DNA of 64,000 nt, from the NCBI GenBank assembly GCA_030686995.1, contig CM060684.1, forward strand, positions 7,027,897-7,091,896, given 5' to 3'. Shown here piece after piece: positions 10,805-22,588 of this stretch. The stretch comes from Artemisia argyi. Lineage: Eukaryota; Streptophyta; Magnoliopsida; Asterales; Asteraceae. How positions within the stretch are numbered: position 1 is the stretch's first letter; the number at the start of each line of letters is the position of its first letter. The notes below the pieces were generated by a model. It saw only the letters and a program-made list of their open reading frames with translations. It did not search any database and had not been told where the DNA came from. A program made the position numbers and the translations under genes.

Positions 10805-11772
10805 CCTCTCTTTTATGAAATATTAACTCATATAAACTTGCTCAATTAATCCTGTAAATTTACAAAGTTTATAAATGAGGTAAATCTATGTTTTAATCAT
10901 ATACGTGAGTGTAAAAAATATCAAATGAACCCACTAATGTTCTACTTCTCAAGTTTAACCGTATGAACTTCATCCTCTCTTTTTAGAGCACTAAGTACGA
11001 TTGGTTTTATCCGATGGTTGTATAGGAAAAAAATGTTGTTACTTTAGTTTTTTCTCTTATAAATCAGAACTTATAACTTAACCAAAAAACACTTTCCTAT
11101 CATCACTCAAGTTATATGACACCCCGTGCCCACATATTTTAAAATGAAACATAAATAACACATAAAAAAGAGAGTAAAAAGCCTTATAACCTGGTTGGTA
11201 AATTTGACGCCGAACCTTATAACTTGAGGTATAGTATGGGATGATATCATTAAGGTCGCAATATGAGACAATAACGCGTCCTATGATGTTTGGTAACAAA
11301 TGCTCTTATAAACTTTCACTTCACCTCATTAGCCATGTCACCATAAACTCATGTTATAAACTTGTAAACCCTCATTGGTGGATGTCTAATAAAATTTATA
11401 CAATGCCAAGTTTACACAAGTAGAACGTAGGAGAAAAATAAATTAAAGTGTACATAGATATTTCGTGTATAATTAAGTAAATCTTGAGTTTGCTTTAATT
11501 TACTGAATTCCAAATCTCTTTGAGTTTATATATTCAGAAAACGCACATTTCTCTTTTTCTTTTCAACGAAAGCTCTTTTATAGAAACAGTTTACTACAAG
11601 TCAAGGTGGCTGACCCAAGAATTTTTGACTATACATATTTCCTAAAGTGATCGTTATATACTACTAGGAGTAATATCATTTGGCAACTAAAGTTTAAAGA
11701 ATGTTAATTCTTTAGTGGCGCTACCGTACACATAGGATATAAAAACGTTGGTGATACGTATGTTAATGATTG

Positions 11773-11773
<1 letters not shown>
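10805..11773. other. non-coding tract
   Basis: A/T-rich. Short ORFs on both strands at 11078-11423 lack features of real proteins. Nothing supportable. Confidence 0.5.

Positions 11774-11801
<28 letters not shown>
11774..11801. repeat. poly(A) run
   Basis: Uninterrupted A tract of about 28 bases. It could be the tail of a lost retroposon. Confidence 0.9.
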
Positions 11802-11803
<2 letters not shown>

Positions 11804-11924
11804 CTACAAATTGGCAAGAAATTGATGTACGTATGTAGTATGTATGATTGCTCGTCGCGTTAGATTTAAACCTACATGTATTTTTCCACGTACATTTGTC
11901 TTGATAATTGCATATAATTAGGAA

Positions 11925-11995
11925 GCGCAATGACTCAAACACGAGACCTACCGTTTATGAGAAACGAGGTTTATATCCCTCAACCCACCCATACT
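11925..11995 (-). repeat. SINE-like module, degraded
   Basis: Minus strand keeps GGTCTCGTGTTTGAGTC (B-box-like); the A-box part is decayed. Same family as 6123-6225. Confidence 0.4.
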
Positions 11996-12039
11996 TTCAT
12001 ATATTTATTAGAAAAGTTTATTTTAAAAACACAAAAACA

Positions 12040-12440
12040 TACATATGTCGTATTGGATACTACAAGGCTACAAACTGACACGCATTTAAAATAAGCAGGG
12101 AATTTAAATACCAAGTGTTTGAGTTTAGGGCGTAAACGAGTCGAGCTTTTTTCGAGTAAATGAATTTTATCGACCAAAAAGTGAGCTCGAGATGTTTATC
12201 GAGCCGAACTCGAGCTTATATATATTCAACTTGAGTAATTATCGAGCTTTTCGAGCTTTTAAGTGCTTATATATAAATACACTAAAAGTAAATACTTATT
12301 TATAGATGTATTGAGCTTTTCGAGCCGAATTTGAGAAAAAAAAAAAACATTATCATAAATAAATCGAGCTTTTTGAGCCAAATTCAAACTTTCTTGAGCT
12401 TAGCTCGAGCTTTTTTCGTGAAGGATCGCCAAGCTCAATC
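12040..12440. repeat. copy of the DC1-upstream unit (CTCGAGC-rich part)
   Basis: Matches 17320-17680 and 21305-21660: a TACTACAAG...CTGACAC block, then GTAAACGAGT(C/T)GAGCTTTT, then repeated TCGAGCTTTTCGAGC and GAGCCGAACTCGAGC. It shows that the DC1 flank has been duplicated at least four times. The repeated GAGCTCGA/TCGAGC core resembles a dispersed plant repeat. Confidence 0.65.
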
Positions 12441-12990
12441 CGAATATAGTAATGTCGATTAGTTAACCCCTACCAAAGTTCGACTTGAACTGGATCGTTT
12501 ATAACCCTTTTTGAATTTAGTCGATTTATGGCGGGATGCAGTTGTCTGTCTCTATTATGTAGTAAATTAAAAACACATGTTGTTGCAAATTATCGATTTG
12601 GCAAACACAAATAGGAGTTCTCTTTGTAAAATTCTATAAAACATTCCAGTGCTCGAATCCAAAGCCTGTAATGGCGGATGCATGGAGTTGTAACCACGCC
12701 AAATGTTCATAGAGTTTAAAGGTGAAAACATATATATTAGCTTATTAATTGTACGACCTAATGAACAAAGTTATGTATGTTTTGTTTGCATCTCATTTAG
12801 TTTATAGGACTGTTTGGGATAGTGATTTTGTTTTGTAGTTTTTTTGGCTGTTTGGGTTAGTGGTTTTTTGTATGTTTCGTCCGAGTCTTTTGTTGGCTTT
12901 TGCTTGTTTCGGGTTCCTTCTCTTTAAGCGTCTTGTTGGACAGGAGGAATGCTGTTTCTTTGTATTGTTTTTTGTGTTTTCAATATATTT
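12441..12990. other. non-coding tract with dispersed host repeat
   Basis: 12650-12740 (GCCTGTAATGGCGGATG and AATGTTCATAGAGTTT) matches 46410-46450 and 55065-55140. No gene supported. Confidence 0.5.
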
Positions 12991-13000
12991 GCTGCCTTTC

Positions 13001-13048
<48 letters not shown>
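12991..13048. repeat. poly(A) run
   Basis: Long A tract just left of the duplicated peptide-gene flank. Lys-run ORFs through it are artefacts. Confidence 0.9.
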
Positions 13049-13051
<3 letters not shown>

Positions 13052-13064
13052 TCATAAAGTTAAA

Positions 13065-13335
13065 CAAGTTGCATGCACATAATGATTAAACAAAGTTCTT
13101 AACTACTTAAAAAAAAACTTCAATTGGCATTACATGTCCTTATTATGCATAAACACCAGATTTTTTGATCACATACACGATAACAATAATCTTTATTAGA
13201 CAATTACGGAGTATTACTTATCATTTCTTACATCAAGATCTCAGACCAGGAGCCACAGTTGAAGGTGCAATGACGACTTTAACACCGTTATTATCCTCAT
13301 CATCATATATTGACCAGGAGGAAGAGGAACCGTAC
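13065..13335 (-). pseudogene. 3' remnant of the small secreted peptide gene
   Basis: Minus strand encodes DDEDNNGVKVVIAPSTVAPG, matching DDKDDNVVKVVVAPSPMAPG of the 5461-5688 ORF, and the non-coding stretch 13065-13220 matches that gene's downstream flank. A few extra bases near 13305 put the preceding VPLPPG part in another frame, and the signal-peptide half is missing. A dead paralogue. Confidence 0.6.
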
Positions 13336-13638
13336 TGTGACACCCCACCACAATACACTTCATCATCTATATATGTACGACATGAATAGCAAAACTTACT
13401 TGTATGCGCATAGCTGATTAAGGGTTAACTTATGACTTAAGACTTAAGACTATGGGATTTTAGTATTAATTTAATTGTATGATCACAACTAGTACCGGGA
13501 ATTCATAACAAAGGTGCATGCTAGTCTATAATTCATTTTTTGATTAAACAAGATTGAAATGGTTATAAGCTACTATACATTTTACAAAACTTTTAATAGA
13601 TTCAGGTGTTCAGCTCATTTAAAAATTCAAACCTTTTC

Positions 13639-13690
<52 letters not shown>

Positions 13691-14202
13691 CCTCAGACCC
13701 TTTGAGTACATTATTTTAGCTATATTTACTTTAATTTTTTTAATTTAACTATTTTAGTCAGCTAAGATTAATATATATATTATTTGATATCTCCAAATAT
13801 TTATAAACTGTGTTAAGTTAGCTAAAAGCTAAAACTTCCTAATCATTTCCTTTATTTTTTTCTCTTTTTTCCTTTTATTATGCATATACAGTAAGTATTA
13901 CTATTAACTTTAACTTTACCCTTTTCTTTTATAATTAAAAAAAAAAAAAAAAAATACTCGTATAAGATACACAAAAGACTAAAGAGAAGTAAAGACAATA
14001 GTTTCAAATTAAGGCTCGAACCTAGTTACTAACCTTACACTTGCAATTAAAATTTGAGATTTGTAGCAATGCTACCATGATACAATCAATATTTTTTCTT
14101 ATTAGAAAAGATTGAGCCATCTCATGTACATATTTTTGAAACTACAAGGATGTATGAAAAAAAAAAATTGATGGGCGAAACACCAACATATTTTTAACAA
14201 AC
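13336..14202. other. non-coding tract with poly(A) run
   Basis: Contains a 45-base A run (about 13643-13687), a shorter one at 13937-13954 and a weak SINE-like trace near 13985-14050 (GGCTCGAACCTAG). No gene. Confidence 0.5.
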
Positions 14203-14424
14203 TCAGAGAACAAAATACTCCGTACATGATACTTCCACTGTGGTTTGGCCTAATAAGCACTCAAAGTATACTATGTTCTCATTTTCTTTATCATATGGTA
14301 AGTTAAATAACATCGAGGCGACTTTTGCTTTTTTATCATACGGTACACTTTTAAAAAGAAAGCTTAATTTAGTTATAGGTAAATATTCTTTACCAATTGT
14401 ATAAAGAAAGGAATACAATTCCAT
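14203..14424 (-). other. 73-aa ORF in an inverted copy of the DC1-upstream unit
   Basis: The ORF contains KVASMLFNLPYDKENENIVY and FECLLGQTTVEVS. The same DNA occurs in the opposite orientation at 17697-17890 and 21700-21890, where it is broken by stops (shared GATGTTATTTAA and GTGCTTATT(A/G)GGCCAA blocks). The uninterrupted frame may be a former exon. I do not recognise the protein. The element flanks the DC1 gene in inverted orientation, so the DC1 gene lies between inverted repeats about 3 kb apart. Confidence 0.35.
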
Positions 14425-14818
14425 GAGGCTTTCTTCGAATTATAACAAAATACAATTATTATCTTTCAGGAATTACATCAAACACTTTGAAGACCTCTAT
14501 AAGACAACATATATGAAAAAGCAAAAACTTAAATATGAATAGATTTATTAAAATTATGAATCATTAAAATCATAGATTTTCCAACCACGTTAAGTTTACT
14601 ATTAATATCACGAAGCAAGGATATCTCTCAATTGTTATTTTCATAATTTGATCACTAAGGATTATTTTCATTTAATTCATATTCAAACAAATAAACACGC
14701 TCCAACATAGAGTCAATTGAGGAAGCAAATATTATAAAAGAACCGAAAAGTGAGCAACAAACAAAAGGGTTACAAGCCATCAAATTCGAGACATTACTTA
14801 AAAAACACATCACAATCT

Positions 14819-16940
14819 CTAACAACAATACCAATGCATTGCAAGCTTGCAACTCTGACACTTAATGATTATTTCTTTTATCACGTCACGATGACATATT
14901 GGGCATTTCCCATCTTTGTCAGACCCTAGAGCAAGTGATACAGAGTGCTCGTGACCTTCGATTTTATAAATTCCCCCAAACTTAATATTCAAATACTCAT
15001 AAACGCTTCTGAAATTGTTAAAGGCTGCTTCAAAGTTAAGTATCACCGGAGCACAACGAGTATGTAAAGAGTAGGCACACACATCGCAATGATAAAACCA
15101 CCAATTTGGGTTAAGCCCTTCCTCACAAACTTCACAAATGTATTGACTCTTATGGTTCTCTACCGGACCGTATGTCAACCTCATGGGGTGCTTGTCCAAC
15201 TTGTGATGTATAATACCAGGCAAGAATAAAGCACAAAAAGAATGGAGGTAAAAATCACAAGATCTACAACTAAAATAAATATCACTTCCACTTCCAAAAT
15301 AAAACCCGTCTGCAACGCATGGCTTCTTCATTATTCCCTCGCACCGTGAAAGAATGTGATCGGGGTGAGCTTCATGTGTAATTTCATCGGGGATGAATGC
15401 ACAGTTAACATCAATGTAGTATTCACATTCGGTGCACCCGTAAGCGAATCCGTTGCAAAATAAGTTGCAAATTTTACAATAGAAAATGCCGAATATATTT
15501 TTCAAAACTTTTGGAAGGAAAATGAGAGTGTGTGTGTGACCTGGGTGATTTGGCAATTCGGCAGGTAAACGAGTGCACCACTCATGGAGTACAAAGTCGC
15601 AACTTTGGTCTTCGTTGGAGCATTTGTAAAAGGGCACATCCATGATTGGTCTCACGCACCCGTTACATAACAGCTCAATCCTTTTCATTGGGTCGTGACA
15701 AGATAATGAACTAACGCCGCTTGAAGTGGACGCACCTTTACTGTCATCAGATTGTGTGCCTACCAGACTTAGCACATGCTGATGACTGATGTGGTTTAGG
15801 TTCCTTTCACTTGTAGATCCCAATTCTTTGGAAAACTGATGTTTTAGTATGCTGTATGTTTGATCGGGGAATGGGAGATTGACAAGATTAGGATGATCAG
15901 CATCTTTGAAATTTTTTATTGTTTTACCTGTACCTGCAGATATATTGAAAATGGCTTAATATTACAAAATTCCTCAATAATTCGAAGCATGAGATATTTA
16001 GTAAATTTATTTGAAAAGAAACGCCTCAGCTCGTTGCTATAAACGATTATAATGTACAAATGGGATTCGAGTAATCATATAAGAGAAATTTATATGTATT
16101 TTGATTATTACCTGCAGACTGAAAGATAGACATGAAGGGCTCATTTCTTGATGTTGCACAATTTAGATGCGCATAGTACCTGCAACTTTCACATCTATAA
16201 CTCCAAAGATATTCAAAAATGAAATACTCGCCACATATCCTGCATTTAGGACCATATGTAATATCTTGGGAGGAATACGAAATGATGAGTGGGTGAGTAT
16301 GTTGAATCTGTAATTTTCTGGGGAGGAATGCACAATCAATATGGATGGTGTGGTGAAAACATGTGGTACAATGATAGAAGATACCCCTATGTTCTTTCCC
16401 ACACGCATCACATTCACACAAAATTGATTTAGAGTTAACAGACTGTAGTGGGTGCGGGTGACTTGGATGATAGATGATATGATTTTCTCTTCCAATCATG
16501 GCGCATTTTACATGTACCATGATATAACTAGAAGACCTGACACAAATTGAACAACCATAACACAAGTTCACACTCTCCCATGTACCACATACATTACAAT
16601 AGGAATCGCGATTACCCCGCGTCTCTAGGGTAAGCGTATGACTTGGATTATGGGATTTTACTATTAGCGCAGCAGGAAGCTTTGCACACAGTGTGTGGAG
16701 CGCATAATCACATGAATCAGTACACTTGTAGTAATACCTATGGTACACATTGATATCTTTGTGACACTGATTACATGTATGATTGAAATCCCATCCTATA
16801 ACCCTATCCTCCTCCTCGTCATCACTAAATTCTACATAGTCTGGATAACGAGGCTGCAAATCTACGAGTTGAAGCGGATGCTCATGTTGCACCGCTGTAG
16901 TTATTTTTTCATGGTTTTGAAATTTGGAAATGGAATCCAT
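14819..16940 (-). CDS. DC1-domain (C1-like, Cys/His-rich) protein, two exons, about 647 aa
   Basis: Exon 1 is 16940-16112, intron 16111-15934 (GT...AG, 178 nt, A/T-rich, phase 1), exon 2 15933-14819. The junction keeps frame and links ...FQSAG to TGKTIKNFKDADHPN, which is typical of this family. DC1 modules are successive zinc-ligand sets of the C1 type. Exon 1 has CNQCHKDINVYHR...CDYALHTLC, CDACGKEHRGIFYHC and CRICGEYFIFEYLWSYRC. Exon 2 has CNGCVRPIMDVPFYKC, CKICNLFCNGFAYGC, CEVCEEGLNPNWWFYHC and a C-terminal CPICHRDVIKEIIIKC. An acidic segment (FSDDEEEDR) follows the N-terminus. I chose the ATG at 16940 because a paralogous fragment at 23820-23980 starts at the same MDS. DC1 proteins are plant-specific; some act in defence or hormone responses, and lipid binding is not established. 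No stop or frameshift seen, so the gene may be functional. Confidence 0.85.
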
Positions 16941-17094
16941 GTATGAAACTTGGTGGGGTGGATTAACAAAAATGAAATATTTGGACAAATAGTTGATGGC
17001 AAACAAAGAAGATGGAAGTCAGAATTGGGTACAATATAGATTAAATGATATGAGCAAGCTTTTATAGCCATTAAGTTAGCAAAAAGCAAAAAAT

Positions 17095-18730
17095 TCTAAG
17101 TTTGGTCTTCGAGGTAAGAATCTGCATTCTTTTTCTTTTGTACTTTAGCAGTAGTATTAGCTTTTACTTTATTTAACTTTTCCTTTTAGAAAAGAAAAGT
17201 CTCGATAAGATATACAAGGTAAGAAATTGTATACTTTAGTTGTAATTCGTAAAATATTGCTCGTCAGATGTTCCAGAAGAAGAAAAAATAATAACATTAA
17301 TAGAGAAAAAATAAGTAGTACGATATGTGGCATAGAATACTACAAGCTGACACATTGTTAAAATAAGAAGCGAATCTAAATAAAGTATTTGAATTTAGGG
17401 GTGTAAACGAGTTGAGCTTTTGTCGAGTAACTTGAGCTCGTTTGAGTCGAACTTTATCGAGTCTCTTGCTCGAGCTCAAAAAGTGAGCTCAAAATGTTTA
17501 TCGAGCCGAACTCGAGCTTATACATACTCGACTTGAGTAATTGTCGAGCTTTTACGTGCTAATATATAAATACACTAAAAGTAAATACTTATTTATGGAT
17601 GTTTCGAGCTTTTCGTGTCGAGTTTGAGGTAGAACCAACTAGTATCGAGCCTTTCTTGATACAACTGGTAGAGAATATTTAACTTTAAATTAATTAAGCT
17701 TTCTTTTTAAGTGTGTACAGAAATCCAACCTCATAAAAAACCAAAAGTTGCCTCGATGTTATTTAACTTACCAGAAGATAAAAGAAAAGGAGAACATAAT
17801 ATGTTTTGAGTGCTTATTGGGCCAACCTCGGTGGAAATATAAAGTATTTAATTAGTTCTCTAGGTTCGTTAATAATATGTTGATGATTCATCCATTATCT
17901 TCTACTTTAATTTTAAATATTTTATATATCTTTGCAGTTTCAAATATATGTACTTAAGATAAATCAATCTTGTTTAATAACAAAAAGCATGGGGCATTGC
18001 TTCTGTAATCTTACATTTTCTTTAAATTAGAAAAAGAAAAAGATAAAATTAAAGTTAAAGCTAAAGCTAATTAAAGGACAAAAGAGAAATATATACTCAT
18101 TCTTTTGAAAAATCCATTATTTGTTCAAACATGATAAGAAGTTTCTATACCTACTTTAAATCTTTTTAATAAGTCATTAATTATTCGTTCAAAGTTAGAG
18201 GACACGAATGTTTAGATGCATGGTTTGTTAAAACTTAAGGAAAATATTTAGAGGTATGATGGTCATGGTCAAAAATCAATTTTTTTGAATCGGTTATGAT
18301 CCAAAACCGATCGTGTGCATCACTTAATTCCCGTAATTGCTTAAGTTTAGAGGTTTAGATGCATCGATATAGTACAAGATGCGTCGATATGACGAGATGC
18401 ATTGTATGAACATGACACATCAATATATATAGTTCGATAAAGTCATATGCATATTGATGTAAAAACACGAACAAGTTAGATACATCGATATGTATCAGTT
18501 TCATCATGTGCATGTTTTAACGTCTTAAAAAGTTTATAGATGCATGAATTCAATTGATATAATTATTACATGCATCGTTCATAGAAACTTACTGGTTATT
18601 ATTTTAGGATTTAAAATTGAATTGGTATTCATTGAGTTAAAAAGATGCACGCAGAGGAGGAGGCAAAACGGACGGGTCGGGCGGGCACAGGCCACGATCC
18701 AAACGGTTAGCCCGAACGGGTGGGCTTAAA
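17095..18730. repeat. DC1 upstream unit, copy A
   Basis: Upstream flank of the DC1 gene, repeated at 21065-22588 plus 23209-23395 (copy B) and 23815-25454 plus 45812-46200 (copy C). Landmarks in order: TTTGGTCTTC(A/G)AGGTAAGAATC, the GTAAACGAGT and CGAGC-rich block, TGATGATTCATCC, TTAGATGCATGGTTTGTT, AGATGCGTC(G/T)ATATGA(C/T), and GTTAAAAAGATGCA(C/T)GCAGAGG. The last 70 bp contain GCAAAACGG and CGGGCGGGCACA, shared with 46060-46090. This copy lacks the insertions of B and C and serves as the empty-site reference. Confidence 0.8.
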
Positions 18731-18867
18731 TGACCCCATAAGAAAATTACAAACCATATCGTTAAGTTTATTGCCGGAACTAGTGACAGTAATAGCCTTG
18801 GTGTTGAAAATTGTTCATGATCTTTTACATTTTAAATGATCCCATAAGAAAATTACAATAAATAACC

Positions 18868-19008
18868 TCAGTGAGCTTCAAATTTGCAACTTAAACACTT
18901 TACGATCATAAATCCTCTCAAGGGATAATAATCACAAACTGAGTATTTACCATCTGCATTAAGCCCTTTATCTGGGCGTTCATGGTATGGAAATGGTTTT
19001 GTCGCCAT
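18868..19008 (-). pseudogene. chimeric 46-aa ORF: peptide-gene start joined to a DC1-like tail
   Basis: The first part (MATKPFPYHERPDKG) matches MASKPFSFDERLDE, residues 23-36 of the peptide ORF at 5461-5688; the DNA match extends a little upstream (ACTACAATGGCG). The second part, DGKYSVC...MIVKCLSCKFEAH, has the spacing of the last DC1 module (DGKCPIC...IIIKCQSCKLAMH). A fusion of the two neighbouring families, or a shared ancestral exon. No signal peptide remains in frame. Confidence 0.45.
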
Positions 19009-19094
19009 TGTAGTACGTAGTTCTTAATAGCACAAGTGTTGAGCGTATGTCTTTCTTAAAGCGGTTTATTATCATCATGTTTACTTTCAGGTAC

Positions 19095-19294
19095 GTATGA
19101 TTATTGACATCTTAACTCCTCATACCCCCCCCCCCCCCCCAACACCCACATGATTGTGTATTAATTGTTGTTGTTAAGATTCAAATTCAATAATATAAAA
19201 AATCTAGAATATTACTATATTAATAGAAATCTACTTTACTTAATAACATCGAGAAAACATAGTAATAAATAAAAAGGAAAACAGGAAAATCAAG

Positions 19295-19328
<34 letters not shown>

Positions 19329-19330
19329 CA
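19095..19330. repeat. host segment duplicated at 48725-48940, with C and A runs
   Basis: TGACATCTTAACTC(C/T)TCATA, CACATGATTGTGTATTA and ACATCGAGAA(A/G)ACATAGTAATAA are shared with 48725-48900. Includes a C run near 19126-19140 and an A run at 19293-19327. Confidence 0.7.
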
Positions 19331-19337
19331 TAGATCA

Positions 19338-19430
19338 GATATGATGACTCGAAATATGAGACCTATTATATGGCTCAACTTTAGCTATCAAGGTGACCAC
19401 ACTTGCAAGCTAGATTCCCAGGTTTGTAAT
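19338..19430 (-). repeat. SINE-like module with oligo(T) tail
   Basis: Minus strand: AAGTGTGGTCACCTTGATAG, TAGCTAAAG, then GGTCTCATATTTCGAGTC, a short spacer and a run of 35 T. The T tail is in the position expected for T-tailed plant SINEs. Confidence 0.5.
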
Positions 19431-19445
19431 GTTAATATTCTTTTA

Positions 19446-21015
19446 GAGTTAATTACATAAATGGTCACTGTGGTTTGACCTTTTTTGCACTTTCAGTCAC
19501 CGAACTTTTTTTTGACTGATTCAGTCACTGTGGTTTGCATATGTTACAGATCTAGTCCAAATTCGAATAAAATGACCAAAAAGCCCTTGCCCCTTCTTTT
19601 CCGTTAACTGTCCGTTAACTAGCATTGCAACGTTAGTCCTTTTCCGTTAAATATTTTTTTTTCTAAATTATTTTTTTAGAAAAATATTTTTTTTCGAAAA
19701 ATTATTTTTTTTCAAAAAATTGTTTTTTTCGAAAATTTATTTACACCTTTTCCGTTTTCGTCCGTTTTTACACGTTTTCGTTCGTTTTTACACATTTTCA
19801 TCCGGTTTTTCACGTTTTCGTCTGTATTTACACGTTTTCGTCTGTTTTTACACGTTTTCGTCCGTTTTTACACGTTTTCATCCGTTTTTTCACGTTTTCG
19901 TCTATATTTACACGTTTTCGTCCGTTTTTACACGTTTTCGTCCCTTTTTTACACATTTTCGTCCGTATTTACACGTTTTCATCCGTTTTTTCACGTTTTC
20001 GTCTGTATTTACACGTTTTCGTCCGTTTTTACACGTTTTCGTCCGTTTTTACACGTTTTCGAAAAATTATTTTTTTTCTAAATAATTTTTTCGAAATTTT
20101 TTTATTCTAAATTATTTTTTTTAGAAGAATATTTTTTTTTCGAAATAAATTTTTCCAAAATTTTCTTTTTTCTGAAATAATTTTTTCGAAAATATTTTTC
20201 TAAGAAACGGACGAAAACTTGTAAATACGGACGAAAACATGTAAATACGGACGAAAACATGTAAATACAGACGAAAACCTGTAAATATAGACGAAAACAT
20301 GAGAAAACGGATTAAAACGTGTAAATACGGACGAAAACGTGTAAAAATGGACGAAAACGTGTAAAAACGGACGAAAACGTGTAAATACAGACGAAAACGT
20401 GAAAAAACGGATGAAAACGTGTAAAAACGGACGAAAAAGTGTAAATACGGACGAAAACGTGTAAATAAGGATGAAAACGTGTAAAAACGGATGAAAACGT
20501 GTAAAAACGGACGAAAACGTGTAAATACAGACGAAAACGTGAAAAAAACGGATGAAAACGTGTAAAAACGGACGAAAAAGTGTAAATACGGACGAAAACG
20601 TGTAAATAAGGATGAAAACGTGTAAAAACGGATGAAAACGTGTAAAAACGGACGAAAACGTGTAAATACAGACGAAAACGTGTAAAAACGGACGAAAACG
20701 TGTAAATACAGACGAAACCCTGTAAATACGGACGAAAACGTGAAAAAACGGATGAAAACGTATAAAGACCGGACGAAAACGTTAGAAAACCAAGTTTTCG
20801 GTTGTTCTCTAACGGTCGTTAGTCTAAAAGACTAACGGTCGTTAGTCCAAATAAGATGACAAGGGCTGTTTGGTCATTTCATTCGGAAAAAAAAAAGTTC
20901 AGTGACTAGGCCCGTAATAACAGCAAACCACAGTGACTAGGCCCTTCAAAAAAAAGTTCAGTGACTAATAGTGAAATTTCAAGCAAACCACAGTGACCAT
21001 CTATGTAATTAACTC
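19446..21015. mobile_element. Mutator-like fold-back element with inverted minisatellite arms
   Basis: A perfect 9-bp duplication ATTCTTTTA (19437-19445 and 21016-21024) flanks inverted ends starting GAGTTAATTACATA. The inverted similarity runs about 200 bp inward (GGTCACTGTGGTTTG, AGTCACTGAACTTTTTTTT, AAATGACCAAA(A/C)AGCCCTTG). Inside, the left arm (19740-20060) has about 16 copies of a 20-bp unit TTTTCGTCCGTTTTTACACG. The right arm (20205-20790) has nearly 30 copies of its reverse complement GGACGAAAACGTGTAAAAAC. 9-bp duplications with long inverted ends are typical of MULEs. No transposase; the long ORF through the left arm is repeat translation. Confidence 0.85.
20382..20662. repeat. higher-order duplication inside the right minisatellite arm
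   Basis: A block of seven 20-bp units (about 140 bp, starting AAATACAGACGAAAACGTGA) occurs twice in tandem with the same pattern of unit variants, showing local amplification of multi-unit blocks. Confidence 0.75.
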
Positions 21016-21064
21016 ATTCTTTTATAAAGACAAATATCGACACATTCATTGTGCATCAATTCTT

Positions 21065-22588
21065 GGAATTCTAAGTTTGGTCTTCAAGGTAAGAATCTGC
21101 ATTCTTTCTCTTTTTGTCCTTTATTCCACAAATATTACTAACATTTAGCAGTAGCATTAGCTTTTACTTTTCCTTTTAAAAAAGAAAAGACTCAATAAGA
21201 TATACAAAGTAAGAATATGTATACTTTAGTTGTAATCCATAAAAACTATTGCTTGTCGGATGTTTTAGAAGAAGAAAATAATAACATCAATAGAAAAAAT
21301 AAGTAGTACGAAATGTGGCATAGAACACTACAAGCTGACACACTATTAAAATAAGAAGGGAATTTAAATACCAAGTACTTGAATTTAGGGGTCTAAACGA
21401 GTCAAGCTTTTGTCGAGTAACTCGAGCTAGTTCGAGTCGAACTTTATCGAGTCTCTAGCTCGAGCCCAGAAAGTGAGCTTGGAATGTTTATCGAGCCGAA
21501 CTCGAGCTTATATATACTCGAATTGAGTAATTGTCGAGCTTCCCAGCTTTTACATGCTAATATATAAATACACTAAAAGTAAATACTTATTTGTGGATGT
21601 ATCGAGCTTTTCGTGTCAAGTTCGAGGTAGAACCAACTGGTATCGAGCCTTTCTTCATATAATTGGTAGAGAATATTTAACTTTAAATTAATTAAGCTTT
21701 GTTTTTAAGTGTGTACAAAAATCCAACCTCATAAAAAACCAAAAATTGACTCGATGTTATTTAAATTACCATAAGAGAAAGAAAAGGAGAACATAATATG
21801 CTTTGAGTGCTTATTAGGCCAACCACAATGGAAGTATCACGTATTTAATTAGTTCTCTGTGTTCGTTAATAATATGGTGCTGATTCATCCATCATCTTGT
21901 ATTTTGGTTTTAAATATTTCATATATTTTTGTAGTTTCAAAAATATGTACATGATATAGCTCAATCTTGTTTAAATGTTTAATAACAAAAATTATGGGGA
22001 ATTGCTTTTGTCTATCTTACATTTGCTTTATACTAAAAAAGAAAAAGATAAAGATAAATTTAAAGTTAAAGCTAATTAAAGGACATATGTACTCATTCGT
22101 TTGAAAAATCCATTATTTGTTCAAAGAAGATAAGAGGATTCTATACCCACCCACTTTAAATCTTTTAATAAGTCATGCATGCATTAATTATTTGTTTGAA
22201 ATTAGAGGGCACGAATGTTTAGATGCATGGTTTGTTCAAAATTAAGAAAAATATTTAGTTGTATGATGGTCATGGTCCAAAATCGAATTTTCGAATTGGT
22301 TATGATCAAAAACCGATAGCGTGCATCACTTAATTCCCGTAATTGCTTAAATTTAGAGGTTTAGATGCGTCTATATGACTAGCTGCATCGTATGAACGTG
22401 ATATATCAATATATATTGTTCGATATATATATATAGTCAGATGCATATATAGATTATATATGAACGTGTGTTGACACATCAATTAAGTGATCATGGTTTC
22501 AATTTTGTTCCAAACTTTTTTATGCATTCAAGGTTTGACAATGAAGTAGATGCATATTGATGTAAAAACACAAACAGGTTAGATGCAT
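21065..22588. repeat. DC1 upstream unit, copy B
   Basis: Collinear with copy A (17095-18470) and resumes at 23209-23395 after an insertion. It carries the broken relative of the 73-aa ORF at 21700-21890. No coding DC1 part is present. Confidence 0.75.

Noticed and set aside
12860..13082. ORFs with long Lys runs
   Set aside because: Created by the poly(A) tract.
16047..16111. independent 319-aa DC1 protein ending at 16047
   Set aside because: The last residues are intron translation; a GT-AG junction joins exon 1 to the downstream DC1 frame in phase.
19720..20085. 121-aa plus-strand ORF rich in FRPFLHVF
   Set aside because: Translation of the 20-bp minisatellite of the fold-back element.
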